Below, one piece after another: positions 9,388 to 18,524 of a DNA stretch of 64,000 bases (the stretch's first letter is position 1; the number at the start of each line of letters is the position of its first letter). The DNA is from an uncultured Erythrobacter sp. Its GTDB lineage: Bacteria > Pseudomonadota > Alphaproteobacteria > Sphingomonadales > Sphingomonadaceae. A model generated the notes under the pieces. The model ran no database searches. It worked only from the letters and a program-made list of their open reading frames with translations, and was not told where the DNA came from. Location: NCBI GenBank assembly GCA_913055155.1, contig CAJXJR010000013.1, forward strand, positions 1-64,000, in the 5' to 3' direction. Both the position numbers and the translations under genes were made by a program.

Positions 9388-10983
9388 ATGATCCGTAAGT
9401 TCATTCGCAACACGATGAGCAATCTTGCAGAGTGCCGCAGCGGCAACGCCACGCTGCTGGTCGCGCTGGGAATGCCGGTGCTGATTGGCGGTGCGGGCCT
9501 GGGGGTGGACGTTACCCAGTGGTACATGTGGAAGCGCGAATTGCAGTTCGCCGTCGACCAGGCGGCCGTTGCCGGCGCCTGGGCCGCTGCGGATACCGAT
9601 ACCGAAAGCACCTACGTCCTGCGCGCGCAGCAGGAATTTGCGGCCAACATCTCGATCACCGACGATTTCAACGCCGATCCGGTGGTGCAGCTGGCCGACT
9701 ATGCGGGCGGCACGAACAACTCCGTCGCCGTGTCTGCCACGGCCACCAAGGAACTGCCCTTCACCAGCTTCCTGACCGGCGAAGCCTCGACCGTATACGC
9801 CTATGCCCAGGCCAGCTTCGAGGAAGGCGTGACCTTCACCAGCTGCCTGATCGCCATCGACGAAGACGACGAAGGCGCCGTGACCATCGGCGGTAGCGCC
9901 GTTCTGACCGCCAGCTGCGGCATGGCCGCGCTGTCGACCGACGACCTGTCGATCAAGGTGGACGGAAGCCCCGAAGTTGAAGCGGGCTGGATCCTTTCCG
10001 CCGGCGGCGTGGACGAATGGCTGAAAACCAACACCGACGACGTGATCATGGAATACATGAACGGCCTGTACGATCCGTTCTCCGAGCTTGAGCCGCCGAA
10101 CCCGACGGAATCGCAGATTTCGCGCGAATACACCTGCTCTGCGGAAAGCGACACGACCTTCGCCGACGTCGATATCCGCACGATCACGCAATATTCCTAT
10201 TGGCAAGGCCCCAACCGCAACAACCTGGAACCCTGGGTCAACCCCGACCCGCGCGCCAGCTCAGACGTCAGCAGCAGCGATAACGACATCATCGTGCCCA
10301 ACGGTACAGTCGAAGGCACGGAAACGCAGCAGGAAACCGTATGGCGCGACTTGGGCGGTACCGGCCAGAACAAGAAGTGGGAACGCCGCGATTTCAATCG
10401 CACCACCACCTATTCCGACGTCACCGTCGTGGATGGTGCCCAGGCGGGTAACGTTCGCCCCGGCACCTACACCAACATTCATATCGCCTGTAACACCGCC
10501 TTCGCGCCCGGCGTCTACAACATCGATGGCGGCTCGCTGATTATCAACGGCCAGCACGAAGTGAGCGGCGCGGGCGTGATGTTCGTGCTGTACAATGGCG
10601 CCTCGATCCAGATCAACGGCGGCGCCGACATCAACCTGACCGCCATGACCGTGTCCGAACTGATGTCCGTCGGTGTTTCGGCCGCGGATGCCAACGACCT
10701 GGCCGGCATGCTGGTGTTCGAGGACCGCGATAGTCCCGGCGCTGGGAATAACGGTCAGAGCCTGAACGGCAATGCCAACACCGTGCTGAACGGGACCATG
10801 TATTTCCCCAACAGCGAAGTGTTCTTCGCCGGCACGGCGGGCGTGACCAGCCAGTGCCTGATGATCGCGGCCAACAACATCACCATCACGGGTACCACCG
10901 ACATGCAGACCTTCTGCCCCGAGGCTTCGACCGAGGATACGACCGTGGTGAGTACGGAATCCAAGGTAAGGCTTGTAGCATGA
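9388..10983 (+). CDS. TadG-like Flp-pilus protein with beta-rich C-terminal region
   Basis: Encodes 531 aa; the ATG at 9388 follows a TTAGGTG site, and a GTG at 9379 is an alternative. Residues ~15-60 form the TadE/TadG N-terminal region: a short basic stretch, a helix ending in G-V-D-V-T-Q-W and then the R-x-L-Q-x-A-x-D-x-A-A-L/V-A-x-A type block that defines these pseudopilins. The remaining ~430 residues are rich in T, N, D and G. From ~350 they read like a beta-helix (P-G-V-Y-N-I-D-G-G, then I-N-G-Q-H-E-V-S-G-A-G), suggesting an extracellular or periplasmic domain. It heads the pilus-type cluster and overlaps the next gene by four bases. Confidence 0.85.
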   Translation: MIRKFIRNTMSNLAECRSGNATLLVALGMPVLIGGAGLGVDVTQWYMWKRELQFAVDQAAVAGAWAAADTDTESTYVLRAQQEFAANISITDDFNADPVVQLADYAGGTNNSVAVSATATKELPFTSFLTGEASTVYAYAQASFEEGVTFTSCLIAIDEDDEGAVTIGGSAVLTASCGMAALSTDDLSIKVDGSPEVEAGWILSAGGVDEWLKTNTDDVIMEYMNGLYDPFSELEPPNPTESQISREYTCSAESDTTFADVDIRTITQYSYWQGPNRNNLEPWVNPDPRASSDVSSSDNDIIVPNGTVEGTETQQETVWRDLGGTGQNKKWERRDFNRTTTYSDVTVVDGAQAGNVRPGTYTNIHIACNTAFAPGVYNIDGGSLIINGQHEVSGAGVMFVLYNGASIQINGGADINLTAMTVSELMSVGVSAADANDLAGMLVFEDRDSPGAGNNGQSLNGNANTVLNGTMYFPNSEVFFAGTAGVTSQCLMIAANNITITGTTDMQTFCPEASTEDTTVVSTESKVRLVA

Positions 10984-11438
10984 TGAACGCCCTCGCCCGA
11001 CTTGCCCGCATCCGCCGCGACGACAGGGGCTCGATGGCGATCGAGACAGCGTTTGTCGCGCCAGTCCTGCTGATCCTGGCGCTGGGCGGGTTCGAAGTCA
11101 GCTCCATGGTCGCGCGGCAGACTGAACTGCAAAGCGCGGCTGCCGAAGCCGCCGCCGTGGTGCGTGCCGTGGCGCCGACCACATCGGCAGAGCGCACCAC
11201 CGTGCGCGATATCCTGGCCACCAGCACCGGCCTGACGGCAGAGCAGATCACCGTGACCGAAGTCTATCGCTGCGGCACGGCCACGGCCTATGTCACCAAT
11301 GCCGACAGCTGCGGCAGCGGCGTGGAATACAAGTTCATCCGTGTCGACCTGACGGACACCTATGCCCCCACCTGGACCAAGTGGGGCGTGGGTTCGGGCT
11401 TCACCTACAATGTCAGCCGCACGGTGCAGATCGGGTAA
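10980..11438 (+). CDS. TadE-family pilus assembly protein
   Basis: Encodes 152 aa. Start codons ATG 10980 and ATG 10983 are tandem; the first overlaps the previous stop. The N-terminus has the TadE pattern: R-R-D-D-R-G-S-M-A-I-E-T-A-F followed by a hydrophobic helix (residues ~20-42) and an amphipathic stretch. Glu21 corresponds to the conserved glutamate of prepilin-like TadE proteins, which are processed by TadV and act with the Tad secretion system. The Cys pair near 97 and 109 could form a disulfide loop. No Tad secretion ATPase or secretin gene lies in the window. Confidence 0.9.
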   Translation: MMNALARLARIRRDDRGSMAIETAFVAPVLLILALGGFEVSSMVARQTELQSAAAEAAAVVRAVAPTTSAERTTVRDILATSTGLTAEQITVTEVYRCGTATAYVTNADSCGSGVEYKFIRVDLTDTYAPTWTKWGVGSGFTYNVSRTVQIG

Positions 11439-11444
11439 CCAGCC

Positions 11445-11888
11445 ATGACCATTCGTTCCTTCCTTCCCCGCATCCGGCGTGACGAAACCGGCGCTTCGGC
11501 CATCGAATTCGCGCTGCTGGGGCCCATCTTCCTGCTGCTGTTCATGGGCGTGCTGCAGGTGGGCATTGCCATGCAGAACTATAACGCGCTGCGCGGCCTT
11601 TCCGCCGATGTAGCGCGCTATGCCATGGTGCAGTACCAGACGGGCAACGAGGTTTCGAACTCGCAGATCGAAACCTGGGCGGAAAATGCCGCGCTGGGTG
11701 CGCCCTACCTGCTGGACCAGAACCGCGTGAACGCCGTTGTCACCACCGCCAGCACGCAGCGCGTGACCGGCGCGACCGAGCTGCAGCTGGTGATTTCCTA
11801 CCAGCTCGACAGCTTCCTGGGCTTTGCGGGGATCGAATTCCCCTTCGTCACCTACACCCGCCCGATATTCCTGCTCGACGAGGCCTGA
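11445..11888 (+). CDS. TadE-family pilus assembly protein
   Basis: Encodes 147 aa and starts 6 bp after the preceding TadE gene. The N-terminus R-R-D-E-T-G-A-S-A-I-E-F-A-L-L-G-P is a textbook TadE signature, followed by a hydrophobic helix (residues ~20-42) and a Q-N-Y-N-A-L-R-G type block. The C-terminal half is predicted to be beta-rich and extracytoplasmic. Together with its neighbours it forms a minor-pseudopilin operon. A 108-bp gap with an inverted repeat separates it from the next gene. Confidence 0.92.
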   Translation: MTIRSFLPRIRRDETGASAIEFALLGPIFLLLFMGVLQVGIAMQNYNALRGLSADVARYAMVQYQTGNEVSNSQIETWAENAALGAPYLLDQNRVNAVVTTASTQRVTGATELQLVISYQLDSFLGFAGIEFPFVTYTRPIFLLDEA

Positions 11889-11960
11889 GCGCAAGCCCGC
11901 GTGGCGTGGCGTGCGTAAGCCCCTGCGCAAGAGCCTGAATTTCTTAACCTTGATCCTAAA

Positions 11961-11974
11961 CGGTGAAATCACCG
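11961..11974. promoter_or_regulatory. Inverted repeat ahead of the vWA pilus gene (possible operator)
   Basis: CGGTGA-AA-TCACCG forms a perfect 6-bp inverted repeat with a two-base centre. It lies in the 108-bp gap between the TadE gene and the vWA gene, 22 bp before the probable GTG start, and a TTAACC motif is just upstream (11944-11949). It may be an operator or a small hairpin. Its function is unknown. Confidence 0.3.
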
Positions 11975-11996
11975 GTTGGGCGCTAGCATCACTGCC

Positions 11997-13340
11997 GTGA
12001 GCACACCTGTATCGCCTTCCCCTGCACGCTTTTCGGGCGTCCTGTCACGCCTGCTGCGCGACCGCGCGGACAACGTCGCAGCGATGATGGCGGCCGCGCT
12101 GTTCCCGCTGCTGGCGCTGGTGGGCGGCGGCGTGGACATGGGGCGCGGATACCTGGCGAAGGTGCAGTTGCAGCAGGCCTGCGATGCCGGCGTGCTGGCC
12201 GCGCGCCAGCGGCTGGGTGCGGCAGCCCCGGTGACGGGAGAAATTCCCGGCGATGTCGCCAGCGTGGGGCAGCGCTTCTTCAACATCAACTTTCGCGACG
12301 GAGTCTACGGCACCGATAACCGCAGCTTCCAGATGACGCTGGAGAACGACTACGCCATTTCGGGCGTTGCCACAGTGGATGTGCCTACCACGCTGATGCA
12401 GGTGTTCGGGCACGAGAACATGGACGTGGAAGTCGAATGCAGCGCCATCCTGAACTTCAGCAACCTCGACGTGATGATGGTGATCGATACCACCGGCTCG
12501 ATGCGGCACCGCAATCCCGGTGACAGCCTTTCGCGCCTCGACACGCTGAAGCAGACGATCCGCGATTTCTATGCCCAGGTAGAGGCCGGCAAGGCGCCGG
12601 GCACGCAAATCCGCTATGGCTTCGTGCCCTATGCCACCAACGTGAACGTGGGCCACCTGCTGCAGGATGACTGGGTGGTGGATTCCTGGCATTACCAGGG
12701 GCGCGAGGATACCGGGCAGGTGCTGCCCAACACGGAACCGTCGCGCACCTATTACCGGGACTGGACCTATGCCTCGGGCACTCGCAGCACGTGGACCGAA
12801 GTGTCCACCTATGCCGCCACGTGGAACCCGCCGCCCAATCCCGACTCTTCGGGCTGGTGGAGCTGCAACGGCAGCCAGCCTCCCAACAGCTGGACTTACA
12901 CCGACACCGAAACCGGTCCGATGACGGCGACCACCCAGGCCGATCCCGCTGCCGTGATCCAGACCACGCCGATGCAGCGCGTGCAGAACGGCACGCGCTA
13001 CAGCACCTGGCGCAGCGGCAGCACCTGCCGCGTGATGGCCAGCACCGACACCAATTACGTGCAGAACTTCAAGAAGGTGGTGGAAATCCCCACCTTCGAC
13101 CGCACGGTGTGGCTGTATGACGAGATTACGCGCGACGTCAGCAACTGGCGCAGCGAGACCGACGTCTGCATCGAGGAGCGCGACACCTACCAGATCGACG
13201 ACTACGAAAATGTCGATTTCACCCGCGCGCTGGACCTCGACATCGACCTGGTGCCGACCTCGGGCAACCCTTCCACCCAGTGGCGTCCGCGCTATCCCCG
13301 GCATAGGCCCCGCGGACGAGGAAGTGATCGCCTTCGATGA
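11997..13340 (+). CDS. TadG-like pilus protein with von Willebrand A domain, C-terminally truncated by frameshift or deletion
   Basis: Encodes 447 aa from a GTG at 11997. The N-terminus has the Tad-type helix (M-M-A-A-A-L-F-P-L-L-A-L-V-G-G-G-V-D-M-G-R). A vWA domain begins at ~158 with the MIDAS motif D-T-T-G-S-M (residues 164-169). The coding pattern is good to about base 13295, where the protein reads S-T-Q-W-R-P-R-Y-P. After that only an Arg-rich out-of-frame tail follows, ending at a TGA at 13338-13340. Family members are normally ~550-650 aa and complete the vWA domain after this point; here the second half is absent. The product is probably non-functional unless the break is a sequencing error. 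Confidence 0.7.
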   Translation: MSTPVSPSPARFSGVLSRLLRDRADNVAAMMAAALFPLLALVGGGVDMGRGYLAKVQLQQACDAGVLAARQRLGAAAPVTGEIPGDVASVGQRFFNINFRDGVYGTDNRSFQMTLENDYAISGVATVDVPTTLMQVFGHENMDVEVECSAILNFSNLDVMMVIDTTGSMRHRNPGDSLSRLDTLKQTIRDFYAQVEAGKAPGTQIRYGFVPYATNVNVGHLLQDDWVVDSWHYQGREDTGQVLPNTEPSRTYYRDWTYASGTRSTWTEVSTYAATWNPPPNPDSSGWWSCNGSQPPNSWTYTDTETGPMTATTQADPAAVIQTTPMQRVQNGTRYSTWRSGSTCRVMASTDTNYVQNFKKVVEIPTFDRTVWLYDEITRDVSNWRSETDVCIEERDTYQIDDYENVDFTRALDLDIDLVPTSGNPSTQWRPRYPRHRPRGRGSDRLR

Positions 13341-13554
13341 CGAGGCAGTGATGTTCGTGGAGATCAGCTACGACTACCAGCCGATCATCGGCACGCCCTA
13401 CGGCTTCGGCTCGGGCGAGATCAGGGCCGTTGCCAGCTTCACCGTGCGCGCCGACCGCGACCTGACGCAGATCTACCAGCGCGACAGCGGCAATCCCGAT
13501 CCCGTGGCAAGTTGCGACAGCTTCGCGGACATGTCCTACGCCGTATCGCGCTGA
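13300..13554 (+). pseudogene. C-terminal remnant of a TadE-like pilus gene, fused to the vWA gene in another frame
   Basis: From about 13300 the +1 frame relative to the vWA gene becomes coding-like and gives ~85 residues. They include A-V-M-F-V-E-I-S-Y-D-Y-Q-P, then S-F-T-V-R, then R-D-L-T-Q-I-Y-Q-R and P-V-A-S-C near the end. From memory of the family, this matches the C-terminal end of larger (~200 aa) TadE-like proteins of sphingomonads, not the end of a vWA TadG protein. There is no start codon or ribosome site for it. The simplest reading is a deletion that removed the end of the vWA gene and the start of a TadE gene. Confidence 0.6.
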
Positions 13555-13614
13555 CGCACGCCGCCCGGCGCGCGCCACCCGTCACAGCAGCCTGGCAACC
13601 CGGCCAGCGCCGGA

Positions 13615-14997
13615 TCAGTCCGCGTAGGTGACCTTGCGCACGGCCTCGATCACCTTGGCCTTGTCGATCAGCGCCATCTTTTCCAGGTTCGCGGCATAGG
13701 GCAGTGGCACGTCTTCGTTGCACACGCGCAGCACCGGCGCGTCGAGATGGTCGAAGCCTTCCTCCATGCACACCGCCGTCACTTCGGAAGCGATCGAGCA
13801 GGTCGGCCAGCCTTCCTCGGCAATCACCAGGCGATTGGTCTTGGCCAGGCTTTCCAGGATGGTGGCCGTATCCAGCGGACGCAGCGTGCGCAGGTCGATG
13901 ACTTCGGCATCGATGCCCTGCTCTGCCAGCTCTTCCGCCGCCTCCAGCGCCACGCCCACGGCGATGGAGTAGGACACGATGGTGACGTCAGCGCCTTCGC
14001 GCATGATGCGTGCCTTGCCGATCGGCAGCACGTGATCGTCCAGCTGGGCGACTTCGAAGCTCTGGCCGTAGACCAGCTCGTTCTCAAGGAAGACGACCGG
14101 GTCTTCGCTGCGGATGGCGGCCTTCAGCAGGCCCTTGGCATCCGATGCGTCGTAGGGCGCGATCACGATCAGGCCGGGCACGCTGGCGTACCACGGGCCG
14201 TAGTTCTGGCTGTGCTGCGCACCCACGCGGCTGGCCGCGCCGTTGGGGCCACGGAAGACCACCGGGCAGCGCATCTGGCCGCCCGACATATAGTTGGTTT
14301 TCGCCGCGGAATTGATGATGTGGTCAATCGCCTGCATGGCGAAGTTGAAGGTCATGAATTCCACGATCGGGCGCAGGCCGCCCATGGCGGCGCCGGTGCC
14401 GATGCCGGCAAAGCCGTATTCGGTGATCGGGGTGTCGATCACGCGCTTTGGCCCGAATTCATCGAGCAGGCCCTGGGTCACCTTGTAGGCACCCTGGTAC
14501 TCGGCCACTTCCTCGCCCATCACGAACACGCGTTCGTCGAGGCGCATCTCCTCGGCCATGGCGTCGCGCAGCGCCTCGCGCACGGTCAGCTTCACCATAT
14601 TGGTGCCTTCGGGCACCTCCGGATCGGATGCGCGTTCCTTGGCCGCGGGCTTGCCTGCAGCCTCGGCGATTTCCGGTGCCGACGGCGCCTCTGCAGCGCT
14701 TTCGGCAGGGGCTTCGTCGTTTTTTGCGGGCGCTTCGATGTCGGCGACGTCCTCGTCCTCGCCAGCGAGGATGGCGATGACGGTGCCGACTTTCACCTCT
14801 TCGGTACCTTCGGGCACCAGGATCTTGCCGACCGTGCCTTCATCGATCGATTCGAATTCCATCGTCGCCTTGTCGGTCTCGATCTCGGCCAGTACGTCGC
14901 CGGAGGAGACGGTGTCGCCTTCCTTCACCAGCCACCTGGCCAGCGTGCCTTCTTCCATGGTGGGCGAAAGCGCGGGCATCTTCAGTTCGATCGCCAT
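13615..14997 (-). CDS. pdhB: Pyruvate dehydrogenase E1 component, beta subunit (with lipoyl domain)
   Basis: Encodes 460 aa. Residues 1-80 form a biotinyl/lipoyl domain with the lipoyl lysine K43 in E-T-D-K-A-T. An Ala/Glu/Pro-rich linker runs to about 125, and the transketolase-like pyrimidine-binding and C-terminal domains follow. This lipoylated E1 beta is the common alphaproteobacterial form. With PdhA it decarboxylates pyruvate with thiamine diphosphate and passes the acetyl group to E2. It starts 3 bp after pdhA and ends the ftsB-pdhA-pdhB run. E2 and E3 genes are not in the window. Confidence 0.97.
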   Translation of the reverse strand: MAIELKMPALSPTMEEGTLARWLVKEGDTVSSGDVLAEIETDKATMEFESIDEGTVGKILVPEGTEEVKVGTVIAILAGEDEDVADIEAPAKNDEAPAESAAEAPSAPEIAEAAGKPAAKERASDPEVPEGTNMVKLTVREALRDAMAEEMRLDERVFVMGEEVAEYQGAYKVTQGLLDEFGPKRVIDTPITEYGFAGIGTGAAMGGLRPIVEFMTFNFAMQAIDHIINSAAKTNYMSGGQMRCPVVFRGPNGAASRVGAQHSQNYGPWYASVPGLIVIAPYDASDAKGLLKAAIRSEDPVVFLENELVYGQSFEVAQLDDHVLPIGKARIMREGADVTIVSYSIAVGVALEAAEELAEQGIDAEVIDLRTLRPLDTATILESLAKTNRLVIAEEGWPTCSIASEVTAVCMEEGFDHLDAPVLRVCNEDVPLPYAANLEKMALIDKAKVIEAVRKVTYAD

Positions 14998-15000
14998 GGC

Positions 15001-16095
15001 TCAGTACTCCTCCACCAGCACATCGGTGTAGAGTTCGCTGGCCTCCGGTTCGGGCGAGCTTTCGGCGAAGTCGGCGGCTTCGGCCACGGTGGCGCGGATG
15101 CCCTTGTCGATTTCCTTCAACTTGTCCTCTTCGATGCCCGCAGCGGCAAGGTCCTTCTTCACCCGCTCGATCGGGTCGTGGTGTTCGCGTTGCTCCTGCA
15201 CTTCCTCACGCGTGCGGTATTTCGCCGGGTCGGACATGGAGTGACCGCGATAGCGGTAGGTGTTGCATTCCATCAGCACCGGACCGTTGCCCTCGCGCAC
15301 GTGGGCAAAGGCGATTTCGGCAGCCTGGCGCACGGCCAGCACGTCCATGCCGTCCACGCCCATGCCGGGGATGCGGAACGCCGTGCCGCGGCGATAGAAC
15401 TCGGTCTCCGCGCTGGAGCGCTTGACCGCCGTGCCCATCGCGTACTGGTTGTTCTCCACCACGAAGACGATCGGCAGGTTCCACAGCGCGGCCATGTTCA
15501 TGGTTTCGTAGACCTGGCCCTGGTTCGCCGCGCCGTCGCCGAAATAGGCAAGGCACAGGCCGCCGTCCTCGTTGTACTTGTGGGCAAAAGCCAGCCCGCC
15601 GCCCAGCGCCACCTGCGCGCCGACGATGCCGTGGCCGCCGTAGAACTTGTGCTCGGTGCTGAACATGTGCATCGAGCCGCCCTTGCCCTTGGAGATACCC
15701 GCTGCGCGGCCCGTCAGTTCGGCCATGATGACTTTGGGATCGATACCATAGGCCAGCATGTGCCCATGGTCTCGATAGCCTGTGATCACGCTGTCCTTGT
15801 CATTGTCCAGCGCGCTTTGCAGGCCGATAGCGACCGCTTCCTGGCCGATGTAGAGGTGGCAGAAACCGCCGATCAGGCCAAGGCCGTAAAGCTGGCCGGC
15901 CTTCTCCTCGAACCGGCGAATCAGCAGCATCTGCTCGTAAAAGTGCATCAGTTGCTCTTCGCTGGCGTCGAAGCGGGTTTCCTTCTCCAGTGCCTCCTGC
16001 AGCGATCGCAGGGCGAAATTATCGTCGCTATCGGCAGGTTTGGGCGCAGGCGTGCTCTTGCCCTTGGTGCTTCTGGAGGTGGAGGCTTTGGCCAA
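15001..16095 (-). CDS. pdhA: Pyruvate dehydrogenase E1 component, alpha subunit
   Basis: Encodes 364 aa from a TTG at 16095 placed 9 bases after GAAGGGG; the frame is open to 16197 but has no better site, and the N-terminus A-K-A-S-x-x matches the usual form. The thiamine-diphosphate motif is G-D-G-A-A-N-Q-G...N-N. The regulatory-loop sequence Y-R-Y-R-G-H-S-M-S-D-P is intact. It forms the alpha2-beta2 E1 tetramer with PdhB. ftsB lies 154 bp upstream on the same strand. Confidence 0.96.
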   Translation of the reverse strand: MAKASTSRSTKGKSTPAPKPADSDDNFALRSLQEALEKETRFDASEEQLMHFYEQMLLIRRFEEKAGQLYGLGLIGGFCHLYIGQEAVAIGLQSALDNDKDSVITGYRDHGHMLAYGIDPKVIMAELTGRAAGISKGKGGSMHMFSTEHKFYGGHGIVGAQVALGGGLAFAHKYNEDGGLCLAYFGDGAANQGQVYETMNMAALWNLPIVFVVENNQYAMGTAVKRSSAETEFYRRGTAFRIPGMGVDGMDVLAVRQAAEIAFAHVREGNGPVLMECNTYRYRGHSMSDPAKYRTREEVQEQREHHDPIERVKKDLAAAGIEEDKLKEIDKGIRATVAEAADFAESSPEPEASELYTDVLVEEY

Positions 16096-16249
16096 GATGT
16101 CATCCCCTTCTTTGCGCCGCCAATCCGGCGCAGATCGTGATTCAACAGTGCCTATAATCGCGAGTGAGACGCACTGGCAACGCCGCACTTGGTCCATTTA
16201 CCGATGTGGTGAAAAAGGATTGTCGGCGGTGCCAATCCGAAGCGTTCGA

Positions 16250-16570
16250 TCAGTCGATCGGTTCCAGTTCGACGACGTAATCGTCAGGGTGGGCAACGTT
16301 CAGGTTACCGCGCACCAGTTCGTCGGCATAGTCGGGATCGACATTCTCGGGATCCAGCAGGGATACACGGTTTTCCAGTTCGGCCCGACGTTCCTGCAAC
16401 TCGGCAATGCGCGCCTGGTGCTCTTCAAGGCGCGAGGCATGTTCGCCCCAGGCCAGGATTCCGGAGGGCCCGATAAGTGCAAGGCCACCGATCAGCATCA
16501 GCACCAGCAGCGCAATCGCGTTCACGATCCGCTCCTGGACGATGTTCTTGCGATGAGCCAGCGCGTTCAT
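16250..16570 (-). CDS. ftsB: FtsB-type septum formation initiator
   Basis: Encodes 106 aa from the ATG at 16570; a longer open frame upstream looks non-coding. A basic cytoplasmic start is followed by one transmembrane helix (residues ~17-36) and a coiled coil (~45-75: [18 protein letters not shown]). The [10 protein letters not shown] motif follows, typical of FtsB/DivIC proteins, which link FtsL and FtsQ in the divisome. The position directly upstream of pdhA is common in alphaproteobacteria. Confidence 0.9.
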   Translation of the reverse strand: MNALAHRKNIVQERIVNAIALLVLMLIGGLALIGPSGILAWGEHASRLEEHQARIAELQERRAELENRVSLLDPENVDPDYADELVRGNLNVAHPDDYVVELEPID

Positions 16571-16706
16571 GGGAGACCTTGAATCACAAAGGTGGCGTGG
16601 ATTCAAGCGCATTCCTTGCAGTGCTGCGGTTTGTTCGATGGGCTGTGTGATCCATGCCCTCGATTCGCGGTTGCGGTTTCGCATGAAAAAAGTTACATAT
16701 GAAACC

Positions 16707-17816
16707 ATGACTGACCTCTTCGAAAACCCCATCGGCCTTGACGGCTTTGAATTTGTGGAATTCTGTGCGCCGGAGAAAGGCGTGATCGAACCGGTGTTCA
16801 AGGCGATGGGCTTCCTGCACGTCGCCTCGCACCGCTCCAAGGACGTGCAGCTCTGGCGACAGGGCCAGATCAATCTGATCCTGAACTACGAACCGCGCAG
16901 CGCGGCCTGGTTCTTCGCGCGCGAACACGGCCCCTCCGCCTGCGGCATGGGCTTTCGCGTGGAGGACGCCGCCAAGGCCTATGACGAACTGCTGGCTCGC
17001 GGGGCAGAGCCGGTGCAGGTCGAAACCGGCCCGATGGAACTGCGCATCCCCGCCATCCGCGGGATTGGCGGCGCGATCATCTACCTGATCGACCGTTACG
17101 AGAACGAGAACGGCGAAGGCCTCTCCATCTACGATATCGACTTCGAATACCTGAACGGCGTCGAGAAGCATCCCGAAGGTGCCGGCTTCAACGTGATCGA
17201 TCACCTGACCCACAATGTCTACGGCGGCCGCATGGCCTATTGGGCGGACTATTACGAAACGCTGTTCAACTTCCGCGAGATCCGCTTCTTCGACATCAAG
17301 GGCGAGTATACCGGCCTCACCTCCAAGGCGCTGACGGCGCCCGACGGCAAGATCCGTATTCCGCTCAACGAGGAAGGCGAAGGCGGCAAGGGCCAGATCG
17401 AGGAGTTCCTGCGCGAGTTCAACGGCGAAGGCATCCAGCATATCGCCCTCATCTGCGACGACCTCGTGGCGGCATGGGACAAGCTGAAGGATTTCGGCGT
17501 CCCCTTCATGACCGCCCCGCCCGCCACCTATTACGAAATGCTGGACGAACGCCTGCCCGGCCACGGCGAAGACGTGGAAGCGCTGAAGATGCGTGGCATC
17601 CTGCTCGACGGCACAACCGAGGGCGGCTCCCCCCGCCTGCTGCTGCAGATCTTTGCCGAGGCGCAGGTCGGCCCGGTGTTCTTCGAATTCATCCAGCGCA
17701 AGGGTGACGAGGGTTTTGGCGAAGGCAATTTCAAGGCACTGTTCGAAAGCATGGAGCGCGACCAGATTCGCCGCGGCGTGCTGGACGCCTCCGACGCCAA
17801 GACGGTGGACGCCTGA
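16707..17816 (+). CDS. hppD: 4-Hydroxyphenylpyruvate dioxygenase
   Basis: Encodes 369 aa from the ATG at 16707 (M-T-D-L-F-E-N-P, the usual start); an in-frame ATG at 16683 would add eight residues. The enzyme converts 4-hydroxyphenylpyruvate to homogentisate in tyrosine breakdown. Two vicinal-oxygen-chelate halves are present. The three iron ligands are in D-H-L-T-H-N-V (His), Q-H-I-A-L (His) and F-F-E-F-I-Q-R (Glu). It is divergent from ftsB, and no other homogentisate-pathway gene is adjacent. Confidence 0.97.
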   Translation: MTDLFENPIGLDGFEFVEFCAPEKGVIEPVFKAMGFLHVASHRSKDVQLWRQGQINLILNYEPRSAAWFFAREHGPSACGMGFRVEDAAKAYDELLARGAEPVQVETGPMELRIPAIRGIGGAIIYLIDRYENENGEGLSIYDIDFEYLNGVEKHPEGAGFNVIDHLTHNVYGGRMAYWADYYETLFNFREIRFFDIKGEYTGLTSKALTAPDGKIRIPLNEEGEGGKGQIEEFLREFNGEGIQHIALICDDLVAAWDKLKDFGVPFMTAPPATYYEMLDERLPGHGEDVEALKMRGILLDGTTEGGSPRLLLQIFAEAQVGPVFFEFIQRKGDEGFGEGNFKALFESMERDQIRRGVLDASDAKTVDA

Positions 17817-17838
17817 CGCCATCCAACCGGGGAATACC

Positions 17839-17867
17839 CTTGCGGCGTGCGTTCACCGCGCCGCAAG
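17839..17867. terminator. Hairpin after hppD
   Basis: A 9-bp perfect stem (CTTGCGGCG/CGCCGCAAG, 17839-17847 and 17859-17867) with an 11-base loop starts 22 bp after the hppD stop. There is no T-tract, so termination would be weak or factor-dependent. Confidence 0.45.
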
Positions 17868-17930
17868 CCCCTTGCGCGATACACTCTTCCACGTCATCAC
17901 GCTGCCTGACGAGAGGAGTTTCCTGACACC

Positions 17931-18491
17931 ATGACCGCGTTCCGCGCCCCGAATTTGACCCTGGCCCTTGCCGTTGCAGGCCTTCCGCTGGCCCTGACCG
18001 CCACCCCTGCCGCTGCGCAGGTGGACGATGCCATCGTGCTCAATATCCTGCGCAACTGTGCGCAGATCGACGATCCGACGGCCCGCCTTGCCTGTTACGA
18101 CAACAATATCCGGTCTGCCGGTGGCCAGCCGCGCAATTCGGTTCCAGGCGAAATGGCGGTGCCGCGTGGCGGCAGCGGCGCGCCGCTGGATTCCGGTGGC
18201 CCTTCGGGCTTCGGGCGCGAAGACATCCGCTCACCCGAACGTTTCAACTCGACCCCGGCTGGCGAACTCGACGAACTGCGCGCGCGGGTCAGCGCAGTGA
18301 CCCAGCGCCAGCCCGGCATCTACCTCATCACGCTGGAAGACGGCGCGCAGTGGATCTTCACCGAAAGCGTGCCCTTCTCCTACCGTCCCCCGCGTGAGGG
18401 TGACCGGGTGGAGATCGATCGGGCTTCGCTCGGCAGCTTCCTGATGACCTTCGATCGCCAGGCCTCGGTCCGCGTCGAGCGCGTACGCTAA
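17931..18491 (+). CDS. Periplasmic protein of unknown function
   Basis: Encodes 186 aa behind a strong GAGAGGAG site. Residues 1-30 form a signal peptide ending in A-A-A-Q. The mature protein begins with a short helical part holding C41 and C56 (N-C-A-Q-I-D-D-P-x-x-R-L-A-C-Y-D, a motif common at the start of small secreted proteins of alphaproteobacteria). A Gly/Pro/Ser linker (~65-105) and a compact beta-rich C-terminal domain (~110-186) follow. The C-terminal part reads like an OB or SH3-type fold. No enzymatic motif is visible. Confidence 0.75.
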   Translation: MTAFRAPNLTLALAVAGLPLALTATPAAAQVDDAIVLNILRNCAQIDDPTARLACYDNNIRSAGGQPRNSVPGEMAVPRGGSGAPLDSGGPSGFGREDIRSPERFNSTPAGELDELRARVSAVTQRQPGIYLITLEDGAQWIFTESVPFSYRPPREGDRVEIDRASLGSFLMTFDRQASVRVERVR

Positions 18492-18492
18492 C

Positions 18493-18524
18493 CCGCCACC
18501 AGTCCGGGACAGGCCGGACGGCGG
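18493..18524. terminator. Stem-loop between convergent genes
   Basis: An interrupted stem pairs CCGCC and GTCCGG (18493-18507) with CCGGAC and GGCGG (18514-18524) in the 33-bp space between the periplasmic protein gene and the MarR-type gene. There is no T-tract; it may act on both transcripts. Confidence 0.5.

Noticed and set aside
13747-16140. A 797-codon open frame on the plus strand opposite pdhB and pdhA
   Set aside because: It is the antisense shadow of two well-identified genes. In high-GC DNA such frames are common; the translation is His/Gly/Arg-rich with no recognisable domain.
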